From JAZKIX01 sp040384645 (GTDB lineage Bacteria > Pseudomonadota > Gammaproteobacteria > Burkholderiales > Burkholderiaceae_D), in assembly GCA_040384645.1 (NCBI GenBank), contig JAZKIX010000143.1, positions 1 through 55,124 of the forward strand: a stretch of DNA of 55,124 bases, given 5' to 3'. The position numbers were made by a program, and so were the translations under genes. Shown here one piece after another: positions 1-8,530 of the stretch. Positions within the stretch are counted from its first letter, which is position 1. The number at the start of each line of letters is the position of its first letter. The notes below the pieces were generated by a model that saw only the letters and a list, made by a program, of their open reading frames with translations, was not told the DNA's origin and did no database searches.

Positions 1-324
1 CTTTTCTTTGGTAGCGAAAAAGCCGGTACATTCCAGCACCACGTCCACGCCCAGTTCGCCCCAAGGGATTTCGGCTGGATTGCGCTGTGCAAACACGCGG
101 ATTTTGTCGCCATTGACGATCATGTAATCGCCATCGACTGTGACGGTGCCTGGAAACTTGCCGTGGGCAGTGTCGTAGCGTGTCAAGTGTGCGTTCGATT
201 TGGCATCGCCGAGGTCGTTGATGGCAACGATCTGGATGTCGTGTTTTTTGCCGCCTTCATAATGGGCGCGCAGGACATTGCGGCCGATGCGGCCATAACC
301 ATTGATTGCAACCTTGATCGTCAT
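1..324 (-). CDS. gap: Glyceraldehyde-3-phosphate dehydrogenase, N-terminal part (cut by window edge)
   Basis: Only the first 108 codons lie in the window. They form the NAD-binding Rossmann half of type I GAPDH, the glycolytic enzyme that oxidises glyceraldehyde 3-phosphate to 1,3-bisphosphoglycerate in the cytosol. The protein opens MTIKVAINGYGRIGRNVLRA, with the GxGRIGR dinucleotide-binding loop. It continues through VAINDLGD and a VVLECTGFF segment, as in the family. The start ATG (324-322) is preceded by AGGAG with good spacing. The catalytic Cys lies beyond the edge. It follows tkt on the same strand after 81 bases, a common betaproteobacterial order that links the pentose phosphate pathway and glycolysis. 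Very confident. Confidence 0.97.
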   Translation of the reverse strand, partial: MTIKVAINGYGRIGRNVLRAHYEGGKKHDIQIVAINDLGDAKSNAHLTRYDTAHGKFPGTVTVDGDYMIVNGDKIRVFAQRNPAEIPWGELGVDVVLECTGFFATKEK

Positions 325-367
325 GTATCACTCCTGAATTAATGAACTAAATTTATCTTTGTATTGG

Positions 368-397
368 CCTGCCCTCAGCCTAAAAGGCGAGGGCAGG
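368..397 (-). terminator. Strong hairpin between tkt and gap
   Basis: The arms CCTGCCCTC and GAGGGCAGG (9 bp, perfect) enclose a second small stem GCCT/AGGC with an AAA loop and one bulged A. No clean T-run follows on the minus strand, so it may be a weak or partial terminator, or a processing/stabilising hairpin that sets the tkt:gap transcript ratio, rather than a full stop. Confidence 0.5.
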
Positions 398-405
398 TTG
401 TCATT

Positions 406-2403
406 TTAGACTGCCAGAACAATCTGGGCTTTGGCCACCACATTCTCGACCGTGAACCCAAAATGCTTGAATAACACGTTGGCCGGTGCAGACTCGCCAA
501 ACGTATCAATTCCCACTACTGCACCTTCCAAACCGACGTATTTGTACCAGAAATCGCTGACGCCGGCTTCGATTGCGACACGCGGGATGCCTTTGGTCAA
601 TACGCTGGCTTTATAAGCCGCTTCTTGCCGGTCGAATACATCGGCCGATGGCATCGACACAATACGTGCCGCTACACCTTGTTTACCCAATTCGTCGGCA
701 GCGCTGACAGCCAGGCCGATTTCAGAACCGGTTGCGATCAGGATAATTTTGGCATCCGGCGCATCGCGCAAGACATAGGCGCCACGGCTGATATCGGCGA
801 TCTGTTGCGCGTTGCGCTCCTGGAACGGCAGATTCTGGCGCGAGAAAATCAGCGTACTCGGGCCATCGCTACGCTTGACGGCATAACCCCAGGCCACGGC
901 TGATTCAGTGGTGTCGCAAGGACGCCAGTTGTCCAGATTCGGGATCAGGCGCAAGCTCGATACGTGCTCGATCGATTGATGGGTCGGGCCGTCTTCGCCC
1001 AGGCCAATCGAATCATGCGTGAAGACGAAAATCGAACGGATCTTCATCAGTGCAGCCATGCGCAAGGCATTACGGCAGTAGTCGGAGAAGGTCAGGAAGG
1101 TGCCGCCAAAAGGGATGTAGCCACCATGCAGCGTGATCCCATTCATCATTGCAGCCATACCGAACTCACGCACGCCGTAATTGATATGATTACCCGGTAC
1201 ATCGGGACGCACGGCCACGCATTCTTTCCAGTTAGTGAAGACCGAACCGGTCAGGTCGGCCGAGCCGCCGAGGAATTCCGGCATGATCGGCGCTAGCGCC
1301 TGGATCGCGTTCTGGCTCGACTTGCGGGTCGCAATGGTTTCTTTTTTCTCGACGCAAGAGTCGATGGCCGCTTTAAGGGTGGCGTCGAAAGTGACTGGCA
1401 ATTCACCCTTCATGCGGCGTACCAGCTCGGTGGCTTCTTTTGGATAAGCCGCGCGATAAGCTGAAAATACGCTATTCCATTCTGCTTCACTGGCCTTGCC
1501 TGATGCCTTGGCATCCCATGCGCTGTAGACATCGGCGGGCACTTCAAACGGTGCGTGCGGCCAGTCGAGCGCAAGGCGCACGGCAGCGATTTCCTTATCG
1601 CCCAAAGCAGCGCCATGGACTTTATCGGTGCCTTGCATATTGGGTGAGCCTTTGCCGATGATCGATTTGCAACAGATCAGGGTTGGCTTGTCCGACAGTT
1701 TGGCTTGCTTCAAGGCCGCATCGACCGCAGCCACATCATGACCGTCGACCGCAGGGATCACGTTCCAGCCATAGGCTTCAAAACGTTGCGGCGTATTGTC
1801 GCGGAACCAGCCATCGACCTTGCCGTCAATCGAAATGCCATTGTCGTCGTACATCACGATCAGCTTGGACAGGCGCAAGGTGCCGGCCAATGAGCAGGCT
1901 TCATGCGAAATGCCTTCCATCAGGCAACCGTCGCCGACGAAAGTGTAGGTATGGTGATCGATGACGTTGAAGCCATCTTTATTAAATTCTGCCGCCAGCA
2001 GTTTTTCTGCCAGCGCCATGCCGACGGCGTTGCTCAAGCCTTGGCCGAGCGGCCCGGTGGTGGTTTCGATCCCGGGCGTGATATGCACTTCGGGATGGCC
2101 GGGTGTCTTGGAATGCATTTGACGGAAATTTTTCAAATCATCCATCGACAAATCGTAGCCGGTCAGGTGCAGCAGCGCGTATTGCAACATCGAGCCATGA
2201 CCGTTGGACACCACAAAACGGTCGCGGTTGATCCAATGCGGGTTCGATGGGTTGTGACGGTAATGTCCGGCCCACAAGGCAACGGCGATATCCGCCATCC
2301 CCATCGGCATGCCGGGATGCCCGGAATTGGCCTTCTGTACTGCGTCCATCGCCAGCGCGCGGATCGCGTTGGCCATCTTAGTGGTGGGGAGCGTGGAAAT
2401 CAT
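406..2403 (-). CDS. tkt: Transketolase
   Basis: Thiamine-diphosphate enzyme of the non-oxidative pentose phosphate pathway. It moves two-carbon ketol units between sugar phosphates in the cytosol. The 665-residue length is normal for bacterial transketolase. The N-terminus has the KANSGHPG motif. The ThDP/metal-binding stretch runs from VGDGCLMEGISHEA to the NGISIDG asparagine (about residues 155-190). The pyrimidine-domain HDSIGLGEDGPTHQ motif lies at about 460-480, and the C-terminal domain carries FGESAP. The start at 2403 gives the usual short N-terminus (MISTLPTTKMANAIRALA). The ribosome site is weak and a start at the second Met (residue 10) is possible. It precedes gap on the same strand. 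Confidence 0.97.
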   Translation of the reverse strand: MISTLPTTKMANAIRALAMDAVQKANSGHPGMPMGMADIAVALWAGHYRHNPSNPHWINRDRFVVSNGHGSMLQYALLHLTGYDLSMDDLKNFRQMHSKTPGHPEVHITPGIETTTGPLGQGLSNAVGMALAEKLLAAEFNKDGFNVIDHHTYTFVGDGCLMEGISHEACSLAGTLRLSKLIVMYDDNGISIDGKVDGWFRDNTPQRFEAYGWNVIPAVDGHDVAAVDAALKQAKLSDKPTLICCKSIIGKGSPNMQGTDKVHGAALGDKEIAAVRLALDWPHAPFEVPADVYSAWDAKASGKASEAEWNSVFSAYRAAYPKEATELVRRMKGELPVTFDATLKAAIDSCVEKKETIATRKSSQNAIQALAPIMPEFLGGSADLTGSVFTNWKECVAVRPDVPGNHINYGVREFGMAAMMNGITLHGGYIPFGGTFLTFSDYCRNALRMAALMKIRSIFVFTHDSIGLGEDGPTHQSIEHVSSLRLIPNLDNWRPCDTTESAVAWGYAVKRSDGPSTLIFSRQNLPFQERNAQQIADISRGAYVLRDAPDAKIILIATGSEIGLAVSAADELGKQGVAARIVSMPSADVFDRQEAAYKASVLTKGIPRVAIEAGVSDFWYKYVGLEGAVVGIDTFGESAPANVLFKHFGFTVENVVAKAQIVLAV

Positions 2404-2636
2404 GTTGGTCAGAGTGGGTGGCGAAACTGATTTAGGGATGAAAACGAAGTGTGGCTATGCTGCAAAGCGCCATATTTTAACAGACGGATGCAGTCGATTT
2501 GAAATCCTGAAGTGAGAAAACGGCTGTCAGTATAGCAGTTTGTTTTTATTTCAGACTAAATCAATTTACCATGATTTAAGTCCGCCGATGTCGTATATCG
2601 CTGGTGCCGGGTCTTCCAAGCGGTTATTGTCGATCG

Positions 2637-2712
2637 AATATACTGGGTAGTGTATTAAAAAAGGCGCAATCAAGTCGTGCGGGGTAATGGGTGTTTTGGC
2701 CTATACCCCCTA
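2637..2712 (-). repeat. GGGGGTATA intergenic repeat, copy A
   Basis: Seventy-six bases between the 3' end of yejF and the 5' end of tkt, in minus orientation. Read on its own strand it begins AGGGGGTATAGGCCAAAACA, has the core CCCCGCACG, then ATTGCGCC, and ends AATACACTACCCAGTATATT. The outer blocks and the spacing match eight other copies in this window. Confidence 0.85.
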
Positions 2713-2727
2713 TTAATTAGTCCGGTA

Positions 2728-4326
2728 TCAAGCCGCTTCCAACGCCGTATAGAGCGATGCTGCCAGCAATTTCTTGGTGTAGGGCTGCGTTGGGGTCGAC
2801 ATCACGCTATCGGTGCTGCCGCTTTCCACCACCTTGCCGTCCTTCATTACCATAACTCTGTGTGCCATGGCGCGGATCACGGCCAAGTCGTGGCTGATGA
2901 AAATATAGGCGATGCCGTGTTTGCGTTGTAGCTCGGCCAGCAGCGCCAACACTTGTTGTTGCACCGATACGTCGAGCGATGAAGTCGGTTCATCCAGCAA
3001 AATCAACGCCGGTTTCAGCACCAGCACGCGGGCAATGGCAATGCGCTGGCGCTGGCCGCCGGAGAATTCATGCGGATAGCGGCTTAGCATATCGGCCGAT
3101 AAACCCACTTCCAGCAAGCCATCGATAATCGCTTGCCGCAATTGGCTTGGGTTCAATTGCGGCTGGTGCAGGGCCAATCCTTCACCGACGATTTGTTCGA
3201 TGCTGCGGCGCGGCGAGAGCGAGGCGAACGGATCTTGGAATACCACTTGCATGGCAGCGCGCAGCGGCCGCAACTGGGCGCTGCTCATGGCACTGATCCG
3301 GGCTTGCTGGAAGCGGATACTGCCGCTCACTTGCGCGGCTGACAATCGCAGCAAAGCCATACCGAGCGTACTTTTACCGGAACCGGATTCACCCACGATA
3401 CCCAGCGTTTCACCGGCTTGTACGCTCAGGTTGACGTCGTCCACCGCCACGAAAGGCGTCTTTTTGAACCAGCCTTGTTTGATTTGAAAGGTGCAGCGCA
3501 GGGTTTCCGCTTGCAACAGCGGCGTGGCCTCGCCATCGATGGCATTGACCATGCGTTGGGGATGGCTTGCCAATAATTTGCGGGTGTAGGCTTGACGCGG
3601 TGCGTCGAACAACTCCTCCGTGTTCGCAGTTTCGATCAAACGGCCTTTTTCCATCACGCCAACGCGATCCGCGAAATGGCGCACTAGATTTAAATCGTGG
3701 CTGATCAAGAGCACGGCCATGTTTTCTTCGCGCTGCAATTGATTCAGTAGCTCAATAATCTGGACCTGGATCGTCACATCGAGCGCGGTAGTCGGTTCGT
3801 CGGCTATCAGCAATTTGGGTTTGCACGCTAGTGCCATCGCGATCATGGCGCGCTGGCGCTGGCCGCCGGAGAGTTGATGCGGATACGCCAAGGCGCGCCG
3901 CGCTGGCTCAGGGATGCCAGTCTTGTCGAGCAGGGCAACGGTGCGCTGCGCCGCCACTTTGGTCGACAAGCCTTCATGCAGCATCAACACTTCTGCGATC
4001 TGGTTGCCGATGGTAAACAGCGGATTGAGCGCGGTCATCGGTTCCTGAAAAATCATGGCGATATCTTTGCCGCGCAGCGTGCGCAAGGCGGCATCGGATT
4101 TTTGCAAAATATCGTCGCCCTCGAACAGGATCCGACCTTGATACTGCACGTTTTGGTTCAGGCGCAAGGCTGACAGGGCGGTGACGGTCTTGCCGGAGCC
4201 TGATTCGCCCACCAGTGCAAATTTCTCACCGGCTGCAATGGAGAAACTGACTTGATTCACGACCGTTGTACTGTGAAGCCCATCGCCAAAACTGACGCAC
4301 AGATTTTCTACCTGAAGCAAACTCAT
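2728..4326 (-). CDS. yejF: Peptide ABC importer, duplicated ATPase subunit
   Basis: ATP-binding subunit of the YejABEF peptide (microcin C-type) importer, acting on the cytoplasmic face of the inner membrane. It contains two complete ABC cassettes in one chain of 532 residues, as in YejF. The first has Walker A GESGSGKT, signature LSGGQRQR and Walker B LLIADEPTTALD. The second has GESGSGKST, FSGGQRQR and LILLDEPTSSLD. The start at 4326 (MSLLQVENLCVSFGDGL) is chosen because its ATG overlaps the yejE stop as ATGA. A start further upstream would run deep into yejE. It is the last gene of the operon, and repeat copy A follows about 15 bases after the stop. Confidence 0.95.
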   Translation of the reverse strand: MSLLQVENLCVSFGDGLHSTTVVNQVSFSIAAGEKFALVGESGSGKTVTALSALRLNQNVQYQGRILFEGDDILQKSDAALRTLRGKDIAMIFQEPMTALNPLFTIGNQIAEVLMLHEGLSTKVAAQRTVALLDKTGIPEPARRALAYPHQLSGGQRQRAMIAMALACKPKLLIADEPTTALDVTIQVQIIELLNQLQREENMAVLLISHDLNLVRHFADRVGVMEKGRLIETANTEELFDAPRQAYTRKLLASHPQRMVNAIDGEATPLLQAETLRCTFQIKQGWFKKTPFVAVDDVNLSVQAGETLGIVGESGSGKSTLGMALLRLSAAQVSGSIRFQQARISAMSSAQLRPLRAAMQVVFQDPFASLSPRRSIEQIVGEGLALHQPQLNPSQLRQAIIDGLLEVGLSADMLSRYPHEFSGGQRQRIAIARVLVLKPALILLDEPTSSLDVSVQQQVLALLAELQRKHGIAYIFISHDLAVIRAMAHRVMVMKDGKVVESGSTDSVMSTPTQPYTKKLLAASLYTALEAA

Positions 4327-5381
4327 GCCTTCCTCCGCACATCCAGCGCATTGCGCAAGGAATCGCCTATATTTGATAACAACAGCAGCATCACCGTCAG
4401 CACCACAAAGGTAGATAAAGCGATCCACCACGCATCCAGATTGTTTTTGCCTTGCGATAACAATTCACCCAGGCTCGGCGTTGACGGCGGCACGCCTAGG
4501 CCGAGAAAATCCAGACTGGTCAGCGCCAGGATTGCACCGCTCATGCGGAAGGGCAGGAAGGTCACGATGGTGGTAAAACTGTTCGGTAACACATGACGCC
4601 AGATGATCTGGCCATTCGACAGCCCCATGGCGCGTGCGGCCTGCACATATTCCAAATTGCGGTTGCGCAGAAAATCGGCCCGCACATAATCGGATAAACC
4701 CATCCAGCCAAACAGCGACAACAGGATCAGCAACAGGCCGATGCTGGGTTGAAAAATCGAGGCAAAAATAATCAGCAAATACAGCTCCGGCATAGAGCCC
4801 CAAATTTCCATAAAACGCTGAAACAACAGGTCGGTAGTGCCAGCAAAATAACCCTGTATTGCCCCCGTCACCAATCCCAGCAACACGCCGGTGACCGTCA
4901 GCGCCAGACCGAACAAGACCGAGACCCGGAAGCCATACAACAGCCGGGCAAAAATATCGCGTCCGCGGTCGTCGGTACCGAGCCAGTTCTCCGACGATGG
5001 CGGCGCCGGATTGGGTGATTTTGAAAAATAATTCAGGGTGTCGTAGCGATAGTGGTTGATTGGATAAATCGCCCAGCTGCCAGCTTGCTGGAATTGATCC
5101 TGGATGAAGGGATCCAGATAATCGGCCGGTGAATCGAAGTCGCCGCCAAAGGTTTTTTCCGAATACGTCTGGAAAATCGGGAACATCAAATCACCCTTGT
5201 ACGACACTGCCAGCGGCTTGTCGTTGGACACCAGTTCCGCCCCCAAGCTGATGACAAATAGCACGGTGAAAATGATGAAGCTCCAATAACCGCTACGGCT
5301 TTGCTTGAAGCGCAGCCAGACCCGGCGGCTGGGGGAAACAGACTTGGATGGAGCCGGCTGCACTGGCACCGGCTTAGACAA
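4323..5381 (-). CDS. yejE: Peptide ABC importer, permease YejE
   Basis: Inner-membrane permease of the Yej importer, about 352 residues. The N-terminal part (RFKQSRSGYWSF, then a membrane segment and SNDKPLAVSYKGD) is typical of YejE. It is followed by the NWLGTDDRGRDIFARLLYG stretch shared by the OppC/DppC class and the EAA loop (RAARAMGLSNGQIIWRHVLPN) that contacts the ATPase. The stop TGA overlaps the yejF start by 4 bases. The start given is TTG at 5381, two bases after the apparent yejB stop. No ribosome site is visible, and the scaffold gap at 5405 lies just upstream, so the true start could be hidden or different. Confidence 0.9.
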   Translation of the reverse strand: MSKPVPVQPAPSKSVSPSRRVWLRFKQSRSGYWSFIIFTVLFVISLGAELVSNDKPLAVSYKGDLMFPIFQTYSEKTFGGDFDSPADYLDPFIQDQFQQAGSWAIYPINHYRYDTLNYFSKSPNPAPPSSENWLGTDDRGRDIFARLLYGFRVSVLFGLALTVTGVLLGLVTGAIQGYFAGTTDLLFQRFMEIWGSMPELYLLIIFASIFQPSIGLLLILLSLFGWMGLSDYVRADFLRNRNLEYVQAARAMGLSNGQIIWRHVLPNSFTTIVTFLPFRMSGAILALTSLDFLGLGVPPSTPSLGELLSQGKNNLDAWWIALSTFVVLTVMLLLLSNIGDSLRNALDVRRKA

Positions 5382-5382
5382 G

Positions 5383-6426
5383 TCAGGTGACGTCGACAGG
5401 GGAGNNNNNNNNNNAACATAAGTCGCCCAGCAATTTGACGACCAGGCCGATCAGGGTGAACAGATACAGCGTGCCCATCACCACCGGATAATCACGCCGG
5501 ATCACCGATTCGTAGGACAGCAGCCCCAGGCCGTCGAGTGAAAACAAGGTTTCGATCAGCAGGCTACCGGCAAAAAAAGCACCGATAAACGCTGCGGGGA
5601 AACCCGTCACCAGCGGGATCAGCGCATTGCGGAACACATGTTTGTACAGCACCGTATTTTCATTCAAACCTTTGGCACGCGCGGTCAGGACGTATTGCTT
5701 GCGGATTTCTTCCAGAAACGTGTTCTTGGTCAGCATCGTCATCACCGCAAACGAACCTGCCACCGAGGCCGTGACCGGCAAGGTGATGTGCCATAGATAA
5801 TCGGTGGTTTTGCCGAACCACGACAGTGCATCCCAGTTTTCCGAGGTCAGGCCGCGTAGCGGAAACCATTGCAAGAAACTGCCGCCGCCAAACATCACCA
5901 GCAAGAAAACGCCCAGCACAAAGCCAGGAATCGAATAACCGACCAGGATCACCAAGCTGGTCGCGGAATCGAACTTACTGCCCTCGCGCACCGCCTTGGC
6001 AATGCCGAGCGGTACCGATACCAGATAGGTTAAAAAGAAAGTCCACAAGCCCAGCGTAATCGATACCGGCAGCTTGGATTTGACCAGATTCCAGACGTCT
6101 TTATGATGGTAAAAGCTTTGCCCCAGATTAAAGCTGGCGAAGCCTTTCACCATTTGCCAGAAGCGCTCCGGCGCCGGCTTGTCGAAGCCATACAGCGCCG
6201 TGATTTCCTTGACGCGCTCGGCATCGACCCCTTGCCGGCCACGGTAACCAGAACCGCCGCTGGCCACTTCACCACCGCCGCTCTGGCCTTTTTTAAGTTC
6301 CATCAGCGCTTGCTCGACCGGGCCGCCGGGCACGAACTGGGTCACGGCGAACGTGATGGCGATCACGCCGATCAGGGTCGGCACCATTAGCAAGGCGCGT
6401 TTCAAAATATATGACCAGATGTTCAT
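5383..6426 (-). CDS. yejB: Peptide ABC importer, permease YejB (C-terminus interrupted by assembly gap)
   Basis: Inner-membrane permease paired with YejE. It opens MNIWSYILKRALLMVPTLIG, followed by the QFVPGGPVEQ motif, an insertion rich in Gly and Arg (about residues 45-60) typical of YejB, and the EAA loop (ARAKGLNENTVLYKHVFRNA). The start at 6426 overlaps the yejA stop as ATGA. A longer reading from 6552 would lie inside yejA and is rejected. The last readable residues before the N run are VVKLLGDLC. YejB normally continues with a short tail containing a VDPR-like motif, which is absent here. The tail is therefore probably missing in the gap, and the SPVDVT reading after it may or may not be the true end. 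Confidence 0.9.
   Translation of the reverse strand: MNIWSYILKRALLMVPTLIGVIAITFAVTQFVPGGPVEQALMELKKGQSGGGEVASGGSGYRGRQGVDAERVKEITALYGFDKPAPERFWQMVKGFASFNLGQSFYHHKDVWNLVKSKLPVSITLGLWTFFLTYLVSVPLGIAKAVREGSKFDSATSLVILVGYSIPGFVLGVFLLVMFGGGSFLQWFPLRGLTSENWDALSWFGKTTDYLWHITLPVTASVAGSFAVMTMLTKNTFLEEIRKQYVLTARAKGLNENTVLYKHVFRNALIPLVTGFPAAFIGAFFAGSLLIETLFSLDGLGLLSYESVIRRDYPVVMGTLYLFTLIGLVVKLLGDLCXXXXSPVDVT
5405..5414. other. Assembly gap (10 N) at the yejB/yejE junction
   Basis: Ten N of fixed length, as at three other places in the window. This looks like a placeholder for a contig join of unknown size. It removes the last residues of YejB and possibly the translation start region of yejE. Confidence 0.95.
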
Positions 6427-8225
6427 GGATTTCTCGCTTTCTTTTCCCACCAGTTGGAAATCACATAGGCATCGGCGCTGTAATACAAGGGCGGTTTGGC
6501 CGGCATGCCGAAGCGGTCCTGGTACGCGACCCGGTGCGTGGTTGAAAACCAATGCGGTACCACAATCGCCTTGTGCAGCATGACGCGATCTAGGGCGCGG
6601 CTGGCGGCAATGAGTTCCTTGCGGCTATTCGCGGCCACCAAGGCAGTAATCAGTTTGTCGACTGCAGCATCTTTCAAACCAAATACGTTGCTCGATCCTT
6701 GAATGTCAGCCGCCTTGGAACCGAACATATCGAACATTTCATTGCCCGGCGAAGTGACGTCGGGAAAACGTTGGGTCGTCATATCGAAGTCGAATTCGTC
6801 CATCCGCTTTTGCACCAGTGCAAAGTCGGCGGTGCGTTGCGTGACCTGGATGCCGAGTTTTTCAAGATTACGGATATAGACGCCGATCAGGCGCGACATC
6901 GATGATTGATCGTCGATGATCTCAAAGCGCAAGACTTCATTTTTTTGATTGCGCAAAGCGCCGTCCCGGTAAGTCCAGCCCGCTTGCTGGAGCAATTCTC
7001 TTGCCATGAGCAAATTGGCGCGCAATGAATGGGGCGGCGTAGTCGTTGGTTGAATCGGTGCCGGGCCAAATACAGCCGGGTCTAACAGCGGACGTAGCGG
7101 CTCCAGCAAGGTGAGTTCATCGCTCGACGGTTCACCTCTGGCGCCCAGTTCGCTATTGTTGAAATAGGAATAAATACGTTTGTACTGACCATAAAATAAT
7201 TGGCGATTCATCCATTCGTAATCGAGCGCCAGATTGAGCGCCTTGCGCACTCGTACATCCTGAAATTGTGGCCGCCGTAAATTCATCACAAAGCCCTGCA
7301 TGCCAGCACCGTTGGAATGCAGCAATTCGCGCTTGATCAGCGATCCGTCCTTGAATTTTGGTCCGGTATAACTGCGGGCCCAGTTCTTGGCGCTGTATTC
7401 GACCACGACGTCGAATTCGCCAGCCTTGAACGCTTCCAGCCGCGCCACGTCATCTGAATAAAAGCGGTACACGATGCTGCCAAAATTAAACATGCCCTTG
7501 CGGCTTGGTACTTCGTTGCCCCAATAATCGGGATTACGTTTAAAAGTGATGGAATGGCCGATATCGAATTTCTCGATCAGGTAAGGGCCGCTGGCAATCG
7601 GCGCATCGAGTTGAATTTTGTCGAAATCCACCTTGGACGCCCACTTGCGAGAAAAAATCGGGACGTCGCCGGCGATCAGCGGCAGCTCGCGATTGGCGTT
7701 TTTGAAATCAAAACGTACCGTGCGCTCGTCAATGATCACGCATTGCTTGATATCGGCAAACACCGACTTCAACTGCGGCGCGCCTTTGGCAAGCAGCGTA
7801 TCGAACGAATACTTGACATCTTGTGCCAGCACCGGATCGCCATTGTTGAAACGCGCCTTGGGATTGAGGCGAAACTGGATCGACATCCGGTCCGGCGCCA
7901 GCACCATATCGTCTGCCAGCAAGCCGTACATGCTGGCGGTCTCGTCAGCGGCACCGACCGCCAATGTTTCAAACATCAGGTTGGCAACACCGGCTGCAGC
8001 TATGCCCTTGAGCGAGAAGGGATTGAACTTGTCGAAGCTGGTACGGCGATCCGGGTTGGCCAGATAGAGCGCGCCGCCTTTGGGCGCGTCGGGATTGATG
8101 TAATCGAAGTGTTTGAAATCGGCCGGGTATTTAGGCGAGTCGTAGAGCGACAAGCCATGCGCGGCGAAGGCGGTGGGACTGCAACAGGCCGCACCAAGCA
8201 GCAGGGAGAGTAAAAATTTAGGCAT
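6423..8225 (-). CDS. yejA: Peptide ABC importer, periplasmic binding protein YejA
   Basis: Extracytoplasmic solute-binding protein (family 5) that delivers peptides to YejBE. It has 600 residues, the usual size. A Sec signal peptide (MPKFLLSLLLGAACCSPTAFA) is followed directly by HGLSLYDSPKYPADFKHFDY, typical of YejA. It retains the DAPKGGAL and NPFSLKG segments and the NLRRPQFQDVRVRKALNLA region of the family. First gene of yejABEF, with its stop overlapping the yejB start by 4 bases. The start codon at 8225 is preceded only by a weak GCGGA. The promoter must lie in 8226-8530, where repeat copy B also sits. Confidence 0.95.
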   Translation of the reverse strand: MPKFLLSLLLGAACCSPTAFAAHGLSLYDSPKYPADFKHFDYINPDAPKGGALYLANPDRRTSFDKFNPFSLKGIAAAGVANLMFETLAVGAADETASMYGLLADDMVLAPDRMSIQFRLNPKARFNNGDPVLAQDVKYSFDTLLAKGAPQLKSVFADIKQCVIIDERTVRFDFKNANRELPLIAGDVPIFSRKWASKVDFDKIQLDAPIASGPYLIEKFDIGHSITFKRNPDYWGNEVPSRKGMFNFGSIVYRFYSDDVARLEAFKAGEFDVVVEYSAKNWARSYTGPKFKDGSLIKRELLHSNGAGMQGFVMNLRRPQFQDVRVRKALNLALDYEWMNRQLFYGQYKRIYSYFNNSELGARGEPSSDELTLLEPLRPLLDPAVFGPAPIQPTTTPPHSLRANLLMARELLQQAGWTYRDGALRNQKNEVLRFEIIDDQSSMSRLIGVYIRNLEKLGIQVTQRTADFALVQKRMDEFDFDMTTQRFPDVTSPGNEMFDMFGSKAADIQGSSNVFGLKDAAVDKLITALVAANSRKELIAASRALDRVMLHKAIVVPHWFSTTHRVAYQDRFGMPAKPPLYYSADAYVISNWWEKKARNP

Positions 8226-8383
8226 TTGTCCGCATTAAAAATTCAAGGCTCGAATCAAGGTGTAGGCAAGAGATCAATAGATTATGGAAAGGCTGCCATG
8301 GCGTCGCCAAACGACAGGGCATTTTAACCAAAAAAACGCCGTAGGTGGTACGCAAAAATACGCCTTGCATATGTGAAAAATGC

Positions 8384-8459
8384 AGGGGTATATGCAAAAT
8401 AATGCCCTTACCCGCAGGGATCTATTGCGCCTTAAAAAATACTCGTGCCAGTATATTTT
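8384..8459 (+). repeat. GGGGGTATA intergenic repeat, copy B
   Basis: Plus orientation, between the 5' end of yejA and the 3' end of the EAL gene (a 305-base gap between genes that otherwise shows nothing recognisable). It begins AGGGGTATATGCAAAATAAT, has the core ACCCGCAGG, then ATTGCGCC, and ends AATACTCGTGCCAGTATATT. The core differs by one base from the CCCGCACG of the other copies. Confidence 0.85.
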
Positions 8460-8530
8460 GATGCTCCAGGCTGCTTTGGCGCTTGGTAGATCAAGCGCAG
8501 GCGCAACTATGCGCGCCACTGATGATGCAA

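Noticed and set aside
1903..2430. Open frame of 175 codons on the plus strand opposite tkt
   Set aside because: It lies antisense to a certain gene, with no family resemblance. A shadow of high-GC third-position coding.
7554..8213. 219-codon open frame opposite yejA
   Set aside because: Antisense to a clear solute-binding protein gene, with a composition typical of a mirrored frame.
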